Positions 33,556-42,729 of a DNA stretch of 64,000 nucleotides are shown here, piece after piece (within the stretch, counting starts at the first letter, position 1; every line of letters begins with the position of its first letter). Made by a program: the position numbers and the translations under genes. The stretch spans positions 1 to 64,000 of the forward strand of contig NZ_BMXK01000013.1 of the NCBI RefSeq assembly GCF_014651715.1, read 5' to 3'. The notes below the pieces were generated by a model. It worked only from the letters and a program-made list of their open reading frames with translations. It ran no database searches and was not told the origin of the DNA. This DNA is from Zhihengliuella salsuginis. GTDB taxonomy: Bacteria; Actinomycetota; Actinomycetes; Actinomycetales; Micrococcaceae.

Positions 33556-36426
33556 CTACCGGCTGGGTTGACCCGCCCGTGCCGGTTCCGTTGCGGCGTT
33601 CCCGTGCGCTTCGGCGGCCGCCTTCTCCTTCAGGCCCAGGTAGATCCGGTCCCGGGCGATCGGCAGCTCGCCGAACCGCACGCCGGTGGCGTTGCGGATC
33701 GCGTTGGCCAGCGCCGGGGCCACCGGGTTGAACGGGCTCTCGCTCATGGACTTGGCGCCCAGCGGACCCAGCTCGTCGTTGGTGTCGGCGAAGCACACCT
33801 CGCTGCGCGGCACGTCCGCGAAGGAGGGGACGTGGTACTGCCGCAGGATGTCCGTGGTGACCCGCCCGGCGTCGTCGATCCGCACCTCCTCGTAGAGGGC
33901 GGCGCCGAGCGCCTGCGCGATCCCGCCCTCGATCTGGCCGCGGCACTGGCGCGGGTTCACCACCACGCCGGCGTCGGCGGCCTGCACGCTCTGCAGGATG
34001 CGCAGCTCGCCGGTCCCGGTGTTCACGGCCACCCGGAAGCCGTGGACGTTGAACGCGACCGAGCGCGGCGTCCCGCCCCAGCGCCCCTCGGCGGCGAGAT
34101 CCACGCCGAGCCGGGCGGCGGCGTCGTACACCTCGGCCAGCGGCAGGCGGCGGGTCCCCGCGCAGACGACGGCGTCGGCCTCGAGCACGCAGTCCTCCTC
34201 GGCGGCACCGTTCACCGCGGCAGCCGCGGCACGGATCCGGCGGGCCAGCTCCTGCGCGGCGAGCAGCGTGGCCTGCCCCGCGACGACGGTCCCGGTGGAG
34301 CCGAACGCGCCGGTGTCGTGGTCCACCAGGTCGGTGTCCGACTGCCGCACCGCGACGCGCGACGCGGCGGTCCCGAGCGCCGTCGCCGCGAGCTGGGCGT
34401 GCACCGTGGTGGTGCCGTTGCCGAACTCGGCGGTGCCGACGGCGGCGTCGTACCCGCCGTCGGGCCGCAGCCGCAGCCGCGTGTGCGAGTAGTGCCCCCG
34501 CGGCGGGACGGTGTCGATCATGGACAGCGCCGTGCCGGTGCCGGCGACCCACTCGGGGCCGAGGTCGTCGAGCCCCGCGGCCCGGAGGCGCTCGGCGCCG
34601 CGGCCCAGCGCGTCGCGGACCAGGGAGATGCACTGGTCCAGGCCGTAGCTGCCGTAGCGGACGTCCTCCTCCGGCTCCGGCTGGGTGGAGAGCATGTCGT
34701 CGCCGGGCCGGACCATGTTGCGGGCGCGGAACTCCAGCGGGTCCATGCCGATGCCGGCGGCGAGCTCGTCGACGGCCGACTCGATCGCGAAGATCATCTG
34801 GCTCAGCCCGTACCCGCGGAACGCGCCGGACGGCACGGTGTTCGTGTAGACCGCCTGCGCGTCAACCCGCTTGTTCGCGCAGTTGTAGACGGCCAGCGAC
34901 TCCCCGCAGCCGTGGAACATGACGCCGGGGGAGTGGTTGCCGTAGGCGCCGGCGTCCGTGGTGACGTCCAGCTGCAGCGCGGTGAGCGACCCGTCGCGGC
35001 TCGCGCCGGCCTTGAGCCGGATCTCGAAAGGGTGCCGCGTGGTGGTGGCCGCGAACTGCTCGGTCCGGGTCAGCTCCAGCTGCACCGGGCGGCCCAGCTT
35101 GAGCGCGGCCAGGGCCACGAGGTCCTCCGTCAGGACCTCTTGCTTGCCGCCGAACCCGCCGCCCACGCGGCCGGTGAGCACGCGCACGCGCTCCTCGGAC
35201 AGCCCGAAGATCCTGGCCAGGGTGCGTTTGGCCAGGAAGGGCACCTGGGTGGAGCTGCGCACCACCAGCCGGTCGCCGCCGTCGGGCCCTGCGCCGGAGG
35301 CGGGCTCGAGCCAGGCGATCGCGGCGTGGGTCTCCAGGGCCACGTGCTGGACCCGCTGGGTCCGGTAGGTCTTCTCGTGGATCACGTCCGCTGCGGCGAG
35401 CCCCGCGTCGACGTCACCTAGCTCGGAGTGCACCTCGGCCACCACGTTCCGCTCCGGCCGCGCGATGCGCGAGGCTTCCGCGTCCTTGTCCCCGTGGATC
35501 GCGGGCGCGCCGGGGCGCAGCGCGTCCCCGGGGGTGAGGACCGGCTCCAGCAGTTCGTAGTCGACGACGACGGCGCGCGCGCCGGCCTCCGCCGCGGCCA
35601 CGGACTCGGCGACGACGGCGGCCACCCGCTGGCCGGCGAACCGCACGACGTCGTCCAGCACCCGGGTGTCGTCCGGGTCGTCGGTGTGGATCTCGTGCTG
35701 GGCGGTCGAGAAGAGCTGCGCCGGCGCGTCCTCGTGGGTGAGAACGGCCACGACGCCCGGGATCGCCAGGGCCGCCGAGGCGTCGATCGAGCGGATCCGG
35801 GCGCGGGCGTGCGCCGAGCGCAGCACCTTCAGGTGCAGGAGGCCGGGCAGCTCCTCGGGCGGGACGTCCAGGGTGTAGCGGGCGGCGCCCGTAACGACGG
35901 CGTTCCCGGCCGGCGCCGGGACGTCGTCGCCCAGCCGGCCCGGGCAGCCGTCCCGGACGGATTCCGCGGCCTCGTCCGCCGCGCCGTGCGGCTCCGCCCC
36001 GACGGCGTCGGCGATGGACCGGTAGCCGGTGCAGCGGCAGAGGTTCCCCTTGAGGCTGCGCGGCAGGTTGGCCTTCTGCTCCTCGTCGAGCGCGGACGCC
36101 GTCATCATCATGCCGGCGGTGCAGAAGCCGCACTGGAAGCCCTGCTCGGCGAGGAACTGCTCCTGCACCGGGTGGAGCCCGTCGCCGTTGTCCGTCGCGG
36201 CCCCCAGGCCCTCGATCGTGGTGACGGCGGTCCCGTCGGCGCGGACGGCAGGGAAGAGGCAGCTGTGCACCGGGGTCCCGTCGACGTGGACGGTGCAGGC
36301 GCCGCAGTCGCCGGCGTCGCACCCCTTCTTGACGCCGAAGTTCCCCTGCTCGCGCACGAACGTCCGCAGGCACTGGCCCGGCCGGGGCTCTCCCGCGGCA
36401 GGTGTTCCGTTGATCTCGATGGCCAT
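33556..36426 (-). CDS. xanthine dehydrogenase, fused [2Fe-2S] and molybdopterin subunit
   Basis: Oxidises hypoxanthine and xanthine to urate, 956 residues. The N-terminal ferredoxin domain has Cys36, 41, 44 and 56; the second [2Fe-2S] domain has Cys99, 102, 130 and 132 (QCGFC and LCRCTGY). The large molybdopterin domain shows GRVGGGFGGKQE, GAFRGYGLSQ and, near the end, GAKSMSESPFNP with the catalytic Glu. Small and large subunits are fused, and FAD is on the next gene upstream. It ends the leftward operon guanine deaminase, permease, xdhC, FAD subunit. Confidence 0.94.
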   Translation of the reverse strand: MAIEINGTPAAGEPRPGQCLRTFVREQGNFGVKKGCDAGDCGACTVHVDGTPVHSCLFPAVRADGTAVTTIEGLGAATDNGDGLHPVQEQFLAEQGFQCGFCTAGMMMTASALDEEQKANLPRSLKGNLCRCTGYRSIADAVGAEPHGAADEAAESVRDGCPGRLGDDVPAPAGNAVVTGAARYTLDVPPEELPGLLHLKVLRSAHARARIRSIDASAALAIPGVVAVLTHEDAPAQLFSTAQHEIHTDDPDDTRVLDDVVRFAGQRVAAVVAESVAAAEAGARAVVVDYELLEPVLTPGDALRPGAPAIHGDKDAEASRIARPERNVVAEVHSELGDVDAGLAAADVIHEKTYRTQRVQHVALETHAAIAWLEPASGAGPDGGDRLVVRSSTQVPFLAKRTLARIFGLSEERVRVLTGRVGGGFGGKQEVLTEDLVALAALKLGRPVQLELTRTEQFAATTTRHPFEIRLKAGASRDGSLTALQLDVTTDAGAYGNHSPGVMFHGCGESLAVYNCANKRVDAQAVYTNTVPSGAFRGYGLSQMIFAIESAVDELAAGIGMDPLEFRARNMVRPGDDMLSTQPEPEEDVRYGSYGLDQCISLVRDALGRGAERLRAAGLDDLGPEWVAGTGTALSMIDTVPPRGHYSHTRLRLRPDGGYDAAVGTAEFGNGTTTVHAQLAATALGTAASRVAVRQSDTDLVDHDTGAFGSTGTVVAGQATLLAAQELARRIRAAAAAVNGAAEEDCVLEADAVVCAGTRRLPLAEVYDAAARLGVDLAAEGRWGGTPRSVAFNVHGFRVAVNTGTGELRILQSVQAADAGVVVNPRQCRGQIEGGIAQALGAALYEEVRIDDAGRVTTDILRQYHVPSFADVPRSEVCFADTNDELGPLGAKSMSESPFNPVAPALANAIRNATGVRFGELPIARDRIYLGLKEKAAAEAHGNAATEPARAGQPSR

Positions 36427-36427
36427 G

Positions 36428-37414
36428 TCAGGCCTCCTTCCGCTGGGAGGGATCGGCGGCGCCCCGGGAGGCGCCGGGGCGCTGGGTGCTCGGCTGGGCG
36501 GACACCGCGTGGCCGCGGCCCGCCCCGTCCCAGAAGTCGCCGGAGACCGCCACGCTCCCGTCGGGGCGGCGCTCGCCGAGCAGCTCGGCGCGGATCTCCT
36601 CCGCGAGCCGGCCGGTCATGTCGCGCCGCCACGCGGGCAGGCCGTGCTGGTCGTCGTGGTAGAGCTCCGCGGGGATGGACTGCCCGACGGCGGCGGCGAG
36701 CCGCTCGGCGTCGGGCGGGGAGTCCGCGGGGAAGCTCAGCCGCACCGGCCGCTTGGTGGACGCGGTGACCGTGAGGGCCAGGCCGTCCCGGGGATCGAGC
36801 CGGCCGATCAGGAGCACGCCGGAGCGGCCCAGGTTGCTCAGCGAGAGCCTCCGGAATGCGACCCTCGACGCGAGTGCCGACGCGGGGATCCGGACGCTGC
36901 GCAGCAGCTCGCCCGGGGCCAGGGCGTTGGTTCCGTCCCCGGTGACGAGCTCCGCGACGGGCACGGTCCGCGTGGCCCCGCCGGCGCCGATCACGGTGGC
37001 CACGGCGTCGAGCCCCGCGCACAGCGACGTCATGGGGCCCGCCGGCAGCGAGGTGCAGATGTTCCCGCCCACCGTGGACACGTTCCAGATCTTGAACGAG
37101 GCGACGAACGAGTCGCAGCACGGCCGGATCAGCTCGAGCCCGGGCCAGCCGCGGCCCGTGACTGCCGGCGAGCCCGGCAGGGCGTAGAGCTCGGCGATGG
37201 TGCAGGTCGCGGCCAGCTCGAGGCCGTCGTCGTGCACCGTCACCGCCGGCCACCCGGCGCGGGAGAGGTCCAGAAGGCGCCGGAGCGGGCGCGGCCCGAA
37301 GGCGTAGGAGCCGTAGGAGAAGAGGACGGTGCCGCCGGCGAGCCAGGCGTCGCCGTCGCGGAAGTCCGCGGGATCCGCGGTGGGGACCACCGCCTCGATC
37401 GTGTTCAGGTCCAT
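36428..37414 (-). CDS. xanthine dehydrogenase FAD-binding subunit
   Basis: FAD subunit of the CO dehydrogenase/xanthine oxidase type, 328 residues, passing electrons to NAD+. Signatures are AWLAGGTVLFSYGSYAFGPR, and NVSTVGGNICTSLPAGPM, the two FAD-contacting segments, followed by a C-terminal CO_deh_flav_C domain. ATG 37414 overlaps the end of xdhC by 10 bases; the stop is one base before the next start. Length is normal for the family. Confidence 0.92.
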   Translation of the reverse strand: MDLNTIEAVVPTADPADFRDGDAWLAGGTVLFSYGSYAFGPRPLRRLLDLSRAGWPAVTVHDDGLELAATCTIAELYALPGSPAVTGRGWPGLELIRPCCDSFVASFKIWNVSTVGGNICTSLPAGPMTSLCAGLDAVATVIGAGGATRTVPVAELVTGDGTNALAPGELLRSVRIPASALASRVAFRRLSLSNLGRSGVLLIGRLDPRDGLALTVTASTKRPVRLSFPADSPPDAERLAAAVGQSIPAELYHDDQHGLPAWRRDMTGRLAEEIRAELLGERRPDGSVAVSGDFWDGAGRGHAVSAQPSTQRPGASRGAADPSQRKEA

Positions 37415-38667
37415 GGTGCTGCCTCTCGGTCGGCTCCGCGGGTGGAGGGGGCGTTCGGAGGAGCGGGCGCCGCCGGGAGCGGGGCCCGGGACGGCGTTCC
37501 GGGCGCTTCCGGGGTGGTGGCGCCCGCGTGGATCGGCCCGGAACCGGCCCGCAGCTCGGTCGCCGGGGCGGCCGTCCGGACGGCGATGATCTCCGCCGCG
37601 ATCGAGACCGCCACCTCGGCCGGGGTGACGGCGCCGAGGTCCAGGCCGATCGGGGAGTGCAGGCGCTGCAGGGATTCCGGAGCGGTCTGCTCGGCCAGCA
37701 GCGCGTCGATGCGCTGGCGGTGGCTGCGCCGCGAGCCCATGGCCCCGACGTAGGCCAGTTTCAGGGCCAGCGCGGTGCGCAGCAGCGGGATGTCGAATTT
37801 CGGGTCGTGGCCCAGCACGCAGACCGCGGTCCGGTGGTCGATCCTCCCGGCGGCCGCCTCGGCGGCCAGGTAGCGGTGCGGCCAGTCCGTGGACACGTGG
37901 TCCGCCGCCCGGAACCGGGCCTGCCCCGCGAACGCCTCCCGGGCATCGCAGAGCGTGACGTGGTACCCCAGCAGCTTCCCGGCCGGCAGCAGGGCGGCCC
38001 CGAAGTCGTTGGCGCCGAAGACCAGCAGGCGCGGGGCCGGAAGCCGGCTCTCGACGAACAGGGCCGCCGGCTCCGCGGCCCCGGAACCCGCGCAGCCGGC
38101 GGGGGAGGCGAGCCGGAGCAGGCCGGACCGGCCGCCCCGCAGCAGCGACTCGAGCTGCGCGGCGGCCGAGTCCACGAGGGTCGCGTCGCCGCCCAGGAGC
38201 CCGGCGAGCTCCGCCGACCCGGCGGCGCGGAACCCGGCCGGGTCGCGCACGACGACGCTCCCGCCGGGCGCGTCGAGCCGGCGGATCAGGGCCAGCGGCG
38301 CCGCCGCGTCCCCGGACCCCGGGAGCCCGCCGAGGGCGGCGAGCTCGCCGTCCGCGGCCGGCCCGATGTGGACCTCCAGCTCCCCGCCGCAGGTCAGGCC
38401 CGCGGCGAAGGCGTCGTCGGCGCTGTAGCCGAAGTGCTCGAGGCGGCTGCCGCCGTCGTGCAGGGACTCCAGGGCCGCCTCGACGACGGCGCCCTCGACG
38501 CAGCCTCCGGAGAGGCTGCCGAGGAGCTCGCCGTCCTCCGAGACGAGCATGGACGTCCCCGGCGGCCGGGGCACGGAGCCGCCGGAGGCGACGATCGTGG
38601 CGACGGCGCACCGCCGTCCGCGCTGTGCCGGAAGCCAGCCGCCGAGGGCGGTCAACAGGTCGAGCAT
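37405..38667 (-). CDS. xdhC: XdhC-family dehydrogenase accessory protein
   Basis: Molybdenum cofactor sulfurylation and insertion chaperone, 420 residues. The XdhC-CoxI domain includes ATIVASGGSVPRPPGTSMLV and GSLSGGCVEGAVVEAAL. The Rossmann-like XdhC_C domain has VFGANDFGAALLPAGKLLGY and VLGHDPKFDIPLLRTAL, then GAMGSRRSHRQRI. ATG 38667 lies six bases after GGAGGT. A Pro/Ala-rich tail is unusual but plausible. Within the operon it serves the xanthine dehydrogenase. Confidence 0.93.
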   Translation of the reverse strand: MLDLLTALGGWLPAQRGRRCAVATIVASGGSVPRPPGTSMLVSEDGELLGSLSGGCVEGAVVEAALESLHDGGSRLEHFGYSADDAFAAGLTCGGELEVHIGPAADGELAALGGLPGSGDAAAPLALIRRLDAPGGSVVVRDPAGFRAAGSAELAGLLGGDATLVDSAAAQLESLLRGGRSGLLRLASPAGCAGSGAAEPAALFVESRLPAPRLLVFGANDFGAALLPAGKLLGYHVTLCDAREAFAGQARFRAADHVSTDWPHRYLAAEAAAGRIDHRTAVCVLGHDPKFDIPLLRTALALKLAYVGAMGSRRSHRQRIDALLAEQTAPESLQRLHSPIGLDLGAVTPAEVAVSIAAEIIAVRTAAPATELRAGSGPIHAGATTPEAPGTPSRAPLPAAPAPPNAPSTRGADREAAPWT

Positions 38668-38701
38668 CGGAGACACCTCCTGTGTGTTCTCCCGAGCGGG
38701 C

Positions 38702-40255
38702 TCAGGAGCCGAGCAGGGCGTTGATCGGGCCGCGCGCGAAGTAGACCACGAAGCCCGCGGCGACCACCCACATCAGGGGGTGGACCTTGCGGGACCGGCC
38801 GCAGGCGGCGTTGATGACGGCGAAGGAGATGAAGCCGACGCCGATGCCGTTGGCGATCGAGTAGCTCAGCGGCATGGTGATGATGGTCAGGAAGGCCGGC
38901 AGGGCCACGGAGAACTTCTTGAAGCTGATCTCCTTGATCTGGGCCATCATCATCGCGCCCACCACCACGAGGGCCGCGGCGGCCACCTCGATCGGGACCA
39001 CCGAGGTCAGCGGCGTGAAGAACATCGAGCCGAGGAAGAGGACGCCCGTGACCACGGACGCGAGCCCGGTCCGGGCGCCCTCGCCGATCCCGGCCGCCGA
39101 GTCGATGTAGACGGTGTTCGACGAGCCCGACGTCGCGCCGCCCGCCACGGCCCCCAGGCCCTCGATGACGAATGCCGGCTTCAGGCGCGGGAACGTGCCG
39201 TCCTTGTGGGCGAGGCCGGAGCTCTTGGCGAGCCCGGTCATGGTGCCCATGGCATCGAAGAAGTTGGTGAACACGAGCGTGAACACCAGCATCACCGCGG
39301 CCAGCCCGCCGATCCGGGAGAACGACCCGAGGAGGTCGAACTCGCCCACCAGCGTCAGGTCGGGCAGGGACACCGCCTGCCCGGAGAGCACCGGCGTGTT
39401 CAGGTGCCAGCCGCCCGGGTTGTCCGCCCCGCCCGGGCCCAGGCGCAGGACGGCCTCCACCATGACGGCCAGGAGGGTGGTGGCGACGATCCCGATCAGC
39501 AGGCCGCCCTGGACCTTCCGGGCCACGAGCACGCCCATGAGGAGCAGGCCGGCGACGAAGACGAGGGTGGGCACGGCCGTGATGGATCCGTTGGTGCCGA
39601 GCACCACCGGCGGGCCGGCGGTGGTGGCGGTGACGAACCCGGAGTCCACGAAGCCGATGAAGGCTATGAAGAGCCCGATCCCGACCGTGATCGCCGCCTT
39701 CAGCTCCTTGGGGACGGCCCGGAAGATCGCGGTGCGGGCGCCGGTGGCGCCGAACAGGACGATCAGGAGGCCGTTGATGACCACCAGGCCCATGGCTTCG
39801 GGCCACGTGACGTCCTGGATGACGGAGACCGCCAGGAACGAGTTGATGCCGAGGCCGGCCGCGAGGCCGAACGGCAGGTTGGCGACCACGCCGAAGGCGA
39901 TGGTCATCACGCCGGCGGTCAGGCCGGTCACCGCGCCCACCTGCGCGGCGGGCAGCCAGCCGCCCGCGACGTCGAGGGGCGCGTTCTCCGCGGAGAAGCC
40001 GCCCATGATGAGCGGGTTGAGGATGACGATGTACGCCATGGTGAAGAACGTGACGGTGCCGCCGCGGAATTCGCGGGTCAGCGTGGATCCGCGCCTGCTG
40101 ATCTCGAAGAAGGAGTCCAGGACGCGCAGCGGGCCGGGAGGCGGAGGCGCCGTGGTACTGCCACCCGTCGTGGCGGCGGCCTTCGTACCGGCCGCCGCGC
40201 TCCCTCCGTCAGCTTTCTTTCCCGAGGATTTGTCGAGGAGAGTCATGTCGGCCAC
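38702..40255 (-). CDS. AzgA-type NCS2 permease for adenine/guanine/hypoxanthine
   Basis: Purine base symporter, 517 residues, 12-14 membrane spans. AzgA/PbuG features include TREFRGGTVTFFTMAYIVIL (core), LPFGLAAGLGINSFLAVSV, and the segment TNFFDAMGTMTGLAKSSGL. The N-terminal 45 residues are a cytoplasmic Ser/Thr/Pro-rich extension. GTG 40255 or ATG 40246 can start it. It lies seven bases after guanine deaminase, so import and deamination of guanine are co-expressed. Confidence 0.92.
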   Translation of the reverse strand: MADMTLLDKSSGKKADGGSAAAGTKAAATTGGSTTAPPPPGPLRVLDSFFEISRRGSTLTREFRGGTVTFFTMAYIVILNPLIMGGFSAENAPLDVAGGWLPAAQVGAVTGLTAGVMTIAFGVVANLPFGLAAGLGINSFLAVSVIQDVTWPEAMGLVVINGLLIVLFGATGARTAIFRAVPKELKAAITVGIGLFIAFIGFVDSGFVTATTAGPPVVLGTNGSITAVPTLVFVAGLLLMGVLVARKVQGGLLIGIVATTLLAVMVEAVLRLGPGGADNPGGWHLNTPVLSGQAVSLPDLTLVGEFDLLGSFSRIGGLAAVMLVFTLVFTNFFDAMGTMTGLAKSSGLAHKDGTFPRLKPAFVIEGLGAVAGGATSGSSNTVYIDSAAGIGEGARTGLASVVTGVLFLGSMFFTPLTSVVPIEVAAAALVVVGAMMMAQIKEISFKKFSVALPAFLTIITMPLSYSIANGIGVGFISFAVINAACGRSRKVHPLMWVVAAGFVVYFARGPINALLGS

Positions 40256-40261
40256 CGGTTC

Positions 40262-40756
40262 CTAGTAGTCGATCCGCGTCTCGAGCGAGTTCCAGGTGTT
40301 GAAGGGCTGGAGGACGTCCAGCGTGCCGGTCGCCGGTCGCTCCAGCTTCCGGACCGGCATGAGGCGGTCGCGGTCGGCGTTCTCGAAGTAGTCGTAGAAG
40401 ACGGCGTCGTCGAAGCCGACCGAGGCGGCGTCGTGGTGGTCCGCGGCGAACACCACGTCGCCGACGCGGGCCCACAGGGCCGAGGCCAGGCACATCGGGC
40501 ACGGCTCGCAGCTCGTGTAGAGGGTCGCGCCGGAAAGGTCGAAGGTGCCCAGCGCGGCGCAGGCGGTGCGGATGGCGGTGACCTCCGCGTGGGCGGTGGG
40601 GTCGTGGTTCGCGGTGACCCGGTTGACGCCCTCGAAGGCCTGGCCGTCGGCGGTGACGACGACGGCGCCGAAGGGGCCGCCCTGCTTCAGGACGTTGGCC
40701 GTGGCCAGCTCGATGGCGGTGGTGAGGAAGGTTTCTGCCGTGACGGTGGTACTCAT
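40262..40756 (-). CDS. guanine deaminase (CDA-fold), paralogue 2
   Basis: Zinc deaminase, 164 residues, guanine to xanthine. The zinc site is His56-Ala-Glu58 and Cys86/Cys89 (SCEPCPMC). The C-terminal NTWNSLETRIDY is shared with paralogue 1. As first gene of the operon with an AzgA permease and xanthine dehydrogenase it supplies xanthine. An AAGGAA ribosome site precedes ATG 40756. Confidence 0.92.
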   Translation of the reverse strand: MSTTVTAETFLTTAIELATANVLKQGGPFGAVVVTADGQAFEGVNRVTANHDPTAHAEVTAIRTACAALGTFDLSGATLYTSCEPCPMCLASALWARVGDVVFAADHHDAASVGFDDAVFYDYFENADRDRLMPVRKLERPATGTLDVLQPFNTWNSLETRIDY

Positions 40757-41184
40757 TGTGCGACTTCCTTAGTGCTGAGGAAGCCCTGGCCGCCGGAACG
40801 GTGTTCGCGGGAGTGGAACTCTGCTGCGGCTACCAGGCTTCAGCTTTTGGGATGGACGTTGAGTTGCCTGGTAGATAGCGCCCCGCGATGCGGGAGCCCG
40901 CCGTGGGCATTTTTGAGATTAGCACCGGAATGTGAGATGCGCCATAGTTTTTTGGAAGTCGCTTCTCGCGATGTGAAACTCGCGGTTTTCCGCGGAGCTC
41001 GCGGCGGGGGACCGGGCACCCTCGCCCCACCCCTTGGCAGCGCGCCGTCCCGCACCCTAGGCTGAGCCCACCGGAGGCGCCCTCGAGGCGCGACCGGCCC
41101 GCACCCGACAGGTGCCCCCTGGATCAGCAGACAGGGTCTAACTGAGCTGGATCGTCGATCGTCGAACCGCCGCAGGAGGCCCGC
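40757..41184. promoter_or_regulatory. divergent regulatory region between guanine deaminase and amidohydrolase genes
   Basis: No gene is seen in these 428 bases. They hold an operator-like TTCG-CGGGAGT-GGAA (40804-40818), and a long-loop inverted repeat CTACCAGGC (40830-40838) with GCCTGGTAG (40866-40874). The hairpins CCCGC-GAT-GCGGG and GCCC-GCCGT-GGGC-ATTTTT are near 40881-40914, and an AT-rich promoter-like stretch runs 40900-40990. On the minus strand the hairpins fall in the guanine deaminase leader, perhaps as an RNA control element. Confidence 0.45.
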
Positions 41185-42555
41185 ATGACCCCCGCCCCGT
41201 CCAGGCTCTGGATCAAGAACCCGCTCGCCGTCTTCACCGCCAACGACCTCGACGCGGGAGGCGGCCTCGTGGTCGCCGGCGGCAGGATCGCCGAGCTCGT
41301 CCCCACCGGCGGGCGCCCCTCCGAGCCGTGCGACGCGACCTACGACGCCGGCGGCCACGTCCTGCTGCCGGGCCTGGTCAACACGCACCACCACTTCTAC
41401 CAGACGCTCACCCGGGCCTGGGGGCCGGTGGCCGACGCACCCCTGTTCCCCTGGCTGCAGAAGCTCTACCCGGTCTGGGCCCGGCTGACCCCCGAGGCCC
41501 TGGAGGCGGCCGTCGAAGTGGCGCTCGCCGAGCTCCTGCTCTCCGGTTGCACCACGGCCGCCGACCACCACTACCTGTTCCCGGACGGCCTGCGGGAGGC
41601 CGTCGACATCGAGGCCGCCGTCGTGCAGCGGATGGGGATGCGCGCCACGCTCACCCGGGGATCCATGTCGCTGGGCGAGGACGACGGCGGCCTCCCGCCG
41701 CGCTCGACCGTCCAGGGGGCAGAGGAGATCCTCGCCGACAGCGAGCGGCTCATCCGCCAGTACCACGAGCCCGGCGACGGCGCCGTCGTCCAGATCGCCC
41801 TGGCCCCCTGCTCCCCGTTCTCCGTCACCAGCGAGATCATGGTGGAGAGCGCGGGGCTCGCCGAGCGGCACGGCGTCCGGCTCCACACCCACCTCGCGGA
41901 GACGCTGGACGAGGAGGAGTTCTGCCGGGAGCGCTTCGGGCTGCGCACGGTCGACTACCTGGAGAGCGTCGGCTGGCTCGGCGACCGCACGTGGCTCGGC
42001 CACGGCATCCACTTCGACGACGGCGAGATCGCCCGGCTGGGGGCCGCGGGGACGGCGGTGGCCCACTGCCCGACGTCGAACATGCGGCTCGCGTCGGGGA
42101 CGGCGCGCGTCCTGGAGCTGGAGGATGCCGGCGTCCCCGTGGGGCTGGGGGTCGACGGCTCGGCCTCGAACGACGCCTCGAACATGATCCTCGAGGCCCG
42201 GCAGGCGCTCTACCTGCAGCGGCTGCGCTACGGGGCGGGCGTCCCCGTGGAGCGGGCGCTCGGCTGGGCGACCCGGGGCTCCGCCGCGGTGCTGGGCCGC
42301 TCCGACATCGGCCAGCTGGCCCCGGGGCTGCAGGCGGACCTGGCGATGTTCACCCTCGACGAGCTGCGGTTCTCCGGCAGCCACGACCCCCTCGCCGCGC
42401 TCCTGCTCTGCGCGGCGGACCGCGCCGACCGGGTGATGGTCGGCGGGGTGTGGCGCGTCGTCGACGGCGCCATCCCGGGGCTCGACGTCCCCGCGCTGGC
42501 GGCGCGGCACTCGGCGGCCGCCCGGAGGCTGGTCGATTCCGAAAAGCGGAAATAA
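41185..42555 (+). CDS. 8-oxoguanine deaminase-like amidohydrolase
   Basis: Zinc amidohydrolase of the AtzA/TrzN/8-oxoguanine deaminase group, 456 residues. Motifs in order: VNTHHHFYQTLTRAWGP (metal His pair), HTHLAET, GHGIHF, AHCPTSNMRLASG, and the catalytic Asp in LGVDGSASNDASN. It opens LWIKNPLAVFTA as 8-oxoguanine deaminases do. The likely reaction is 8-oxoguanine to urate, which feeds uricase. GCAGGAGG precedes ATG 41185. Confidence 0.88.
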   Translation: MTPAPSRLWIKNPLAVFTANDLDAGGGLVVAGGRIAELVPTGGRPSEPCDATYDAGGHVLLPGLVNTHHHFYQTLTRAWGPVADAPLFPWLQKLYPVWARLTPEALEAAVEVALAELLLSGCTTAADHHYLFPDGLREAVDIEAAVVQRMGMRATLTRGSMSLGEDDGGLPPRSTVQGAEEILADSERLIRQYHEPGDGAVVQIALAPCSPFSVTSEIMVESAGLAERHGVRLHTHLAETLDEEEFCRERFGLRTVDYLESVGWLGDRTWLGHGIHFDDGEIARLGAAGTAVAHCPTSNMRLASGTARVLELEDAGVPVGLGVDGSASNDASNMILEARQALYLQRLRYGAGVPVERALGWATRGSAAVLGRSDIGQLAPGLQADLAMFTLDELRFSGSHDPLAALLLCAADRADRVMVGGVWRVVDGAIPGLDVPALAARHSAAARRLVDSEKRK

Positions 42556-42598
42556 ATTCTCGAAAAGAGTTCCATTCGCCGCGGACGTGGTCTAGCGT
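42537..42598 (+). promoter_or_regulatory. operator and promoter for the second NCS2 permease
   Basis: TTCC-GAAAAGC-GGAA (42537-42551) is a perfect palindrome-type operator overlapping the stop of the amidohydrolase gene. TTCCAT (42570-42575) and TAGCGT (42593-42598) can serve as -35 and -10 with 17 bases between; the -35 is itself the start of a degenerate operator. Confidence 0.5.
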
Positions 42599-42609
42599 GG
42601 ACCTCACCG

Positions 42610-42688
42610 CGTGATGCAGATCACGCAACCTGGGAGCAGCGGGCAGGGTCGTAATGAGCTGGCATCGATCGATGCCGGCTCATTTTTT
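42610..42688 (+). terminator. CRP-like box and terminator/attenuator before the NCS2 permease
   Basis: CGTGA-TGCAGA-TCACG (42610-42625) fits the CRP/GlxR box. A strong hairpin follows: AATGAGC (42653-42659) with GCTCATT (42678-42684) around the self-complementary GGCATCGATCGATGCC, then T6. If transcription starts near 42605, the hairpin lies in the leader of the permease gene and would act as an attenuator; otherwise it ends the upstream gene. Confidence 0.65.
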
Positions 42689-42729
42689 GTGCCGTCCGAC
42701 GCACGTCGCCACGAACCAGGAAGACTGCC

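Noticed and set aside
32611-35421. A 936-codon open frame on the plus strand
   Set aside because: It overlaps the MFS exporter and the antisense of xanthine dehydrogenase, and has no recognisable domain.
42556-42729. Purine or xanthine riboswitch before the NCS2 permease
   Set aside because: The segment lacks the conserved three-way junction of purine riboswitches and I cannot fit the xanthine motif; only a CRP-like box and a terminator hairpin are seen.
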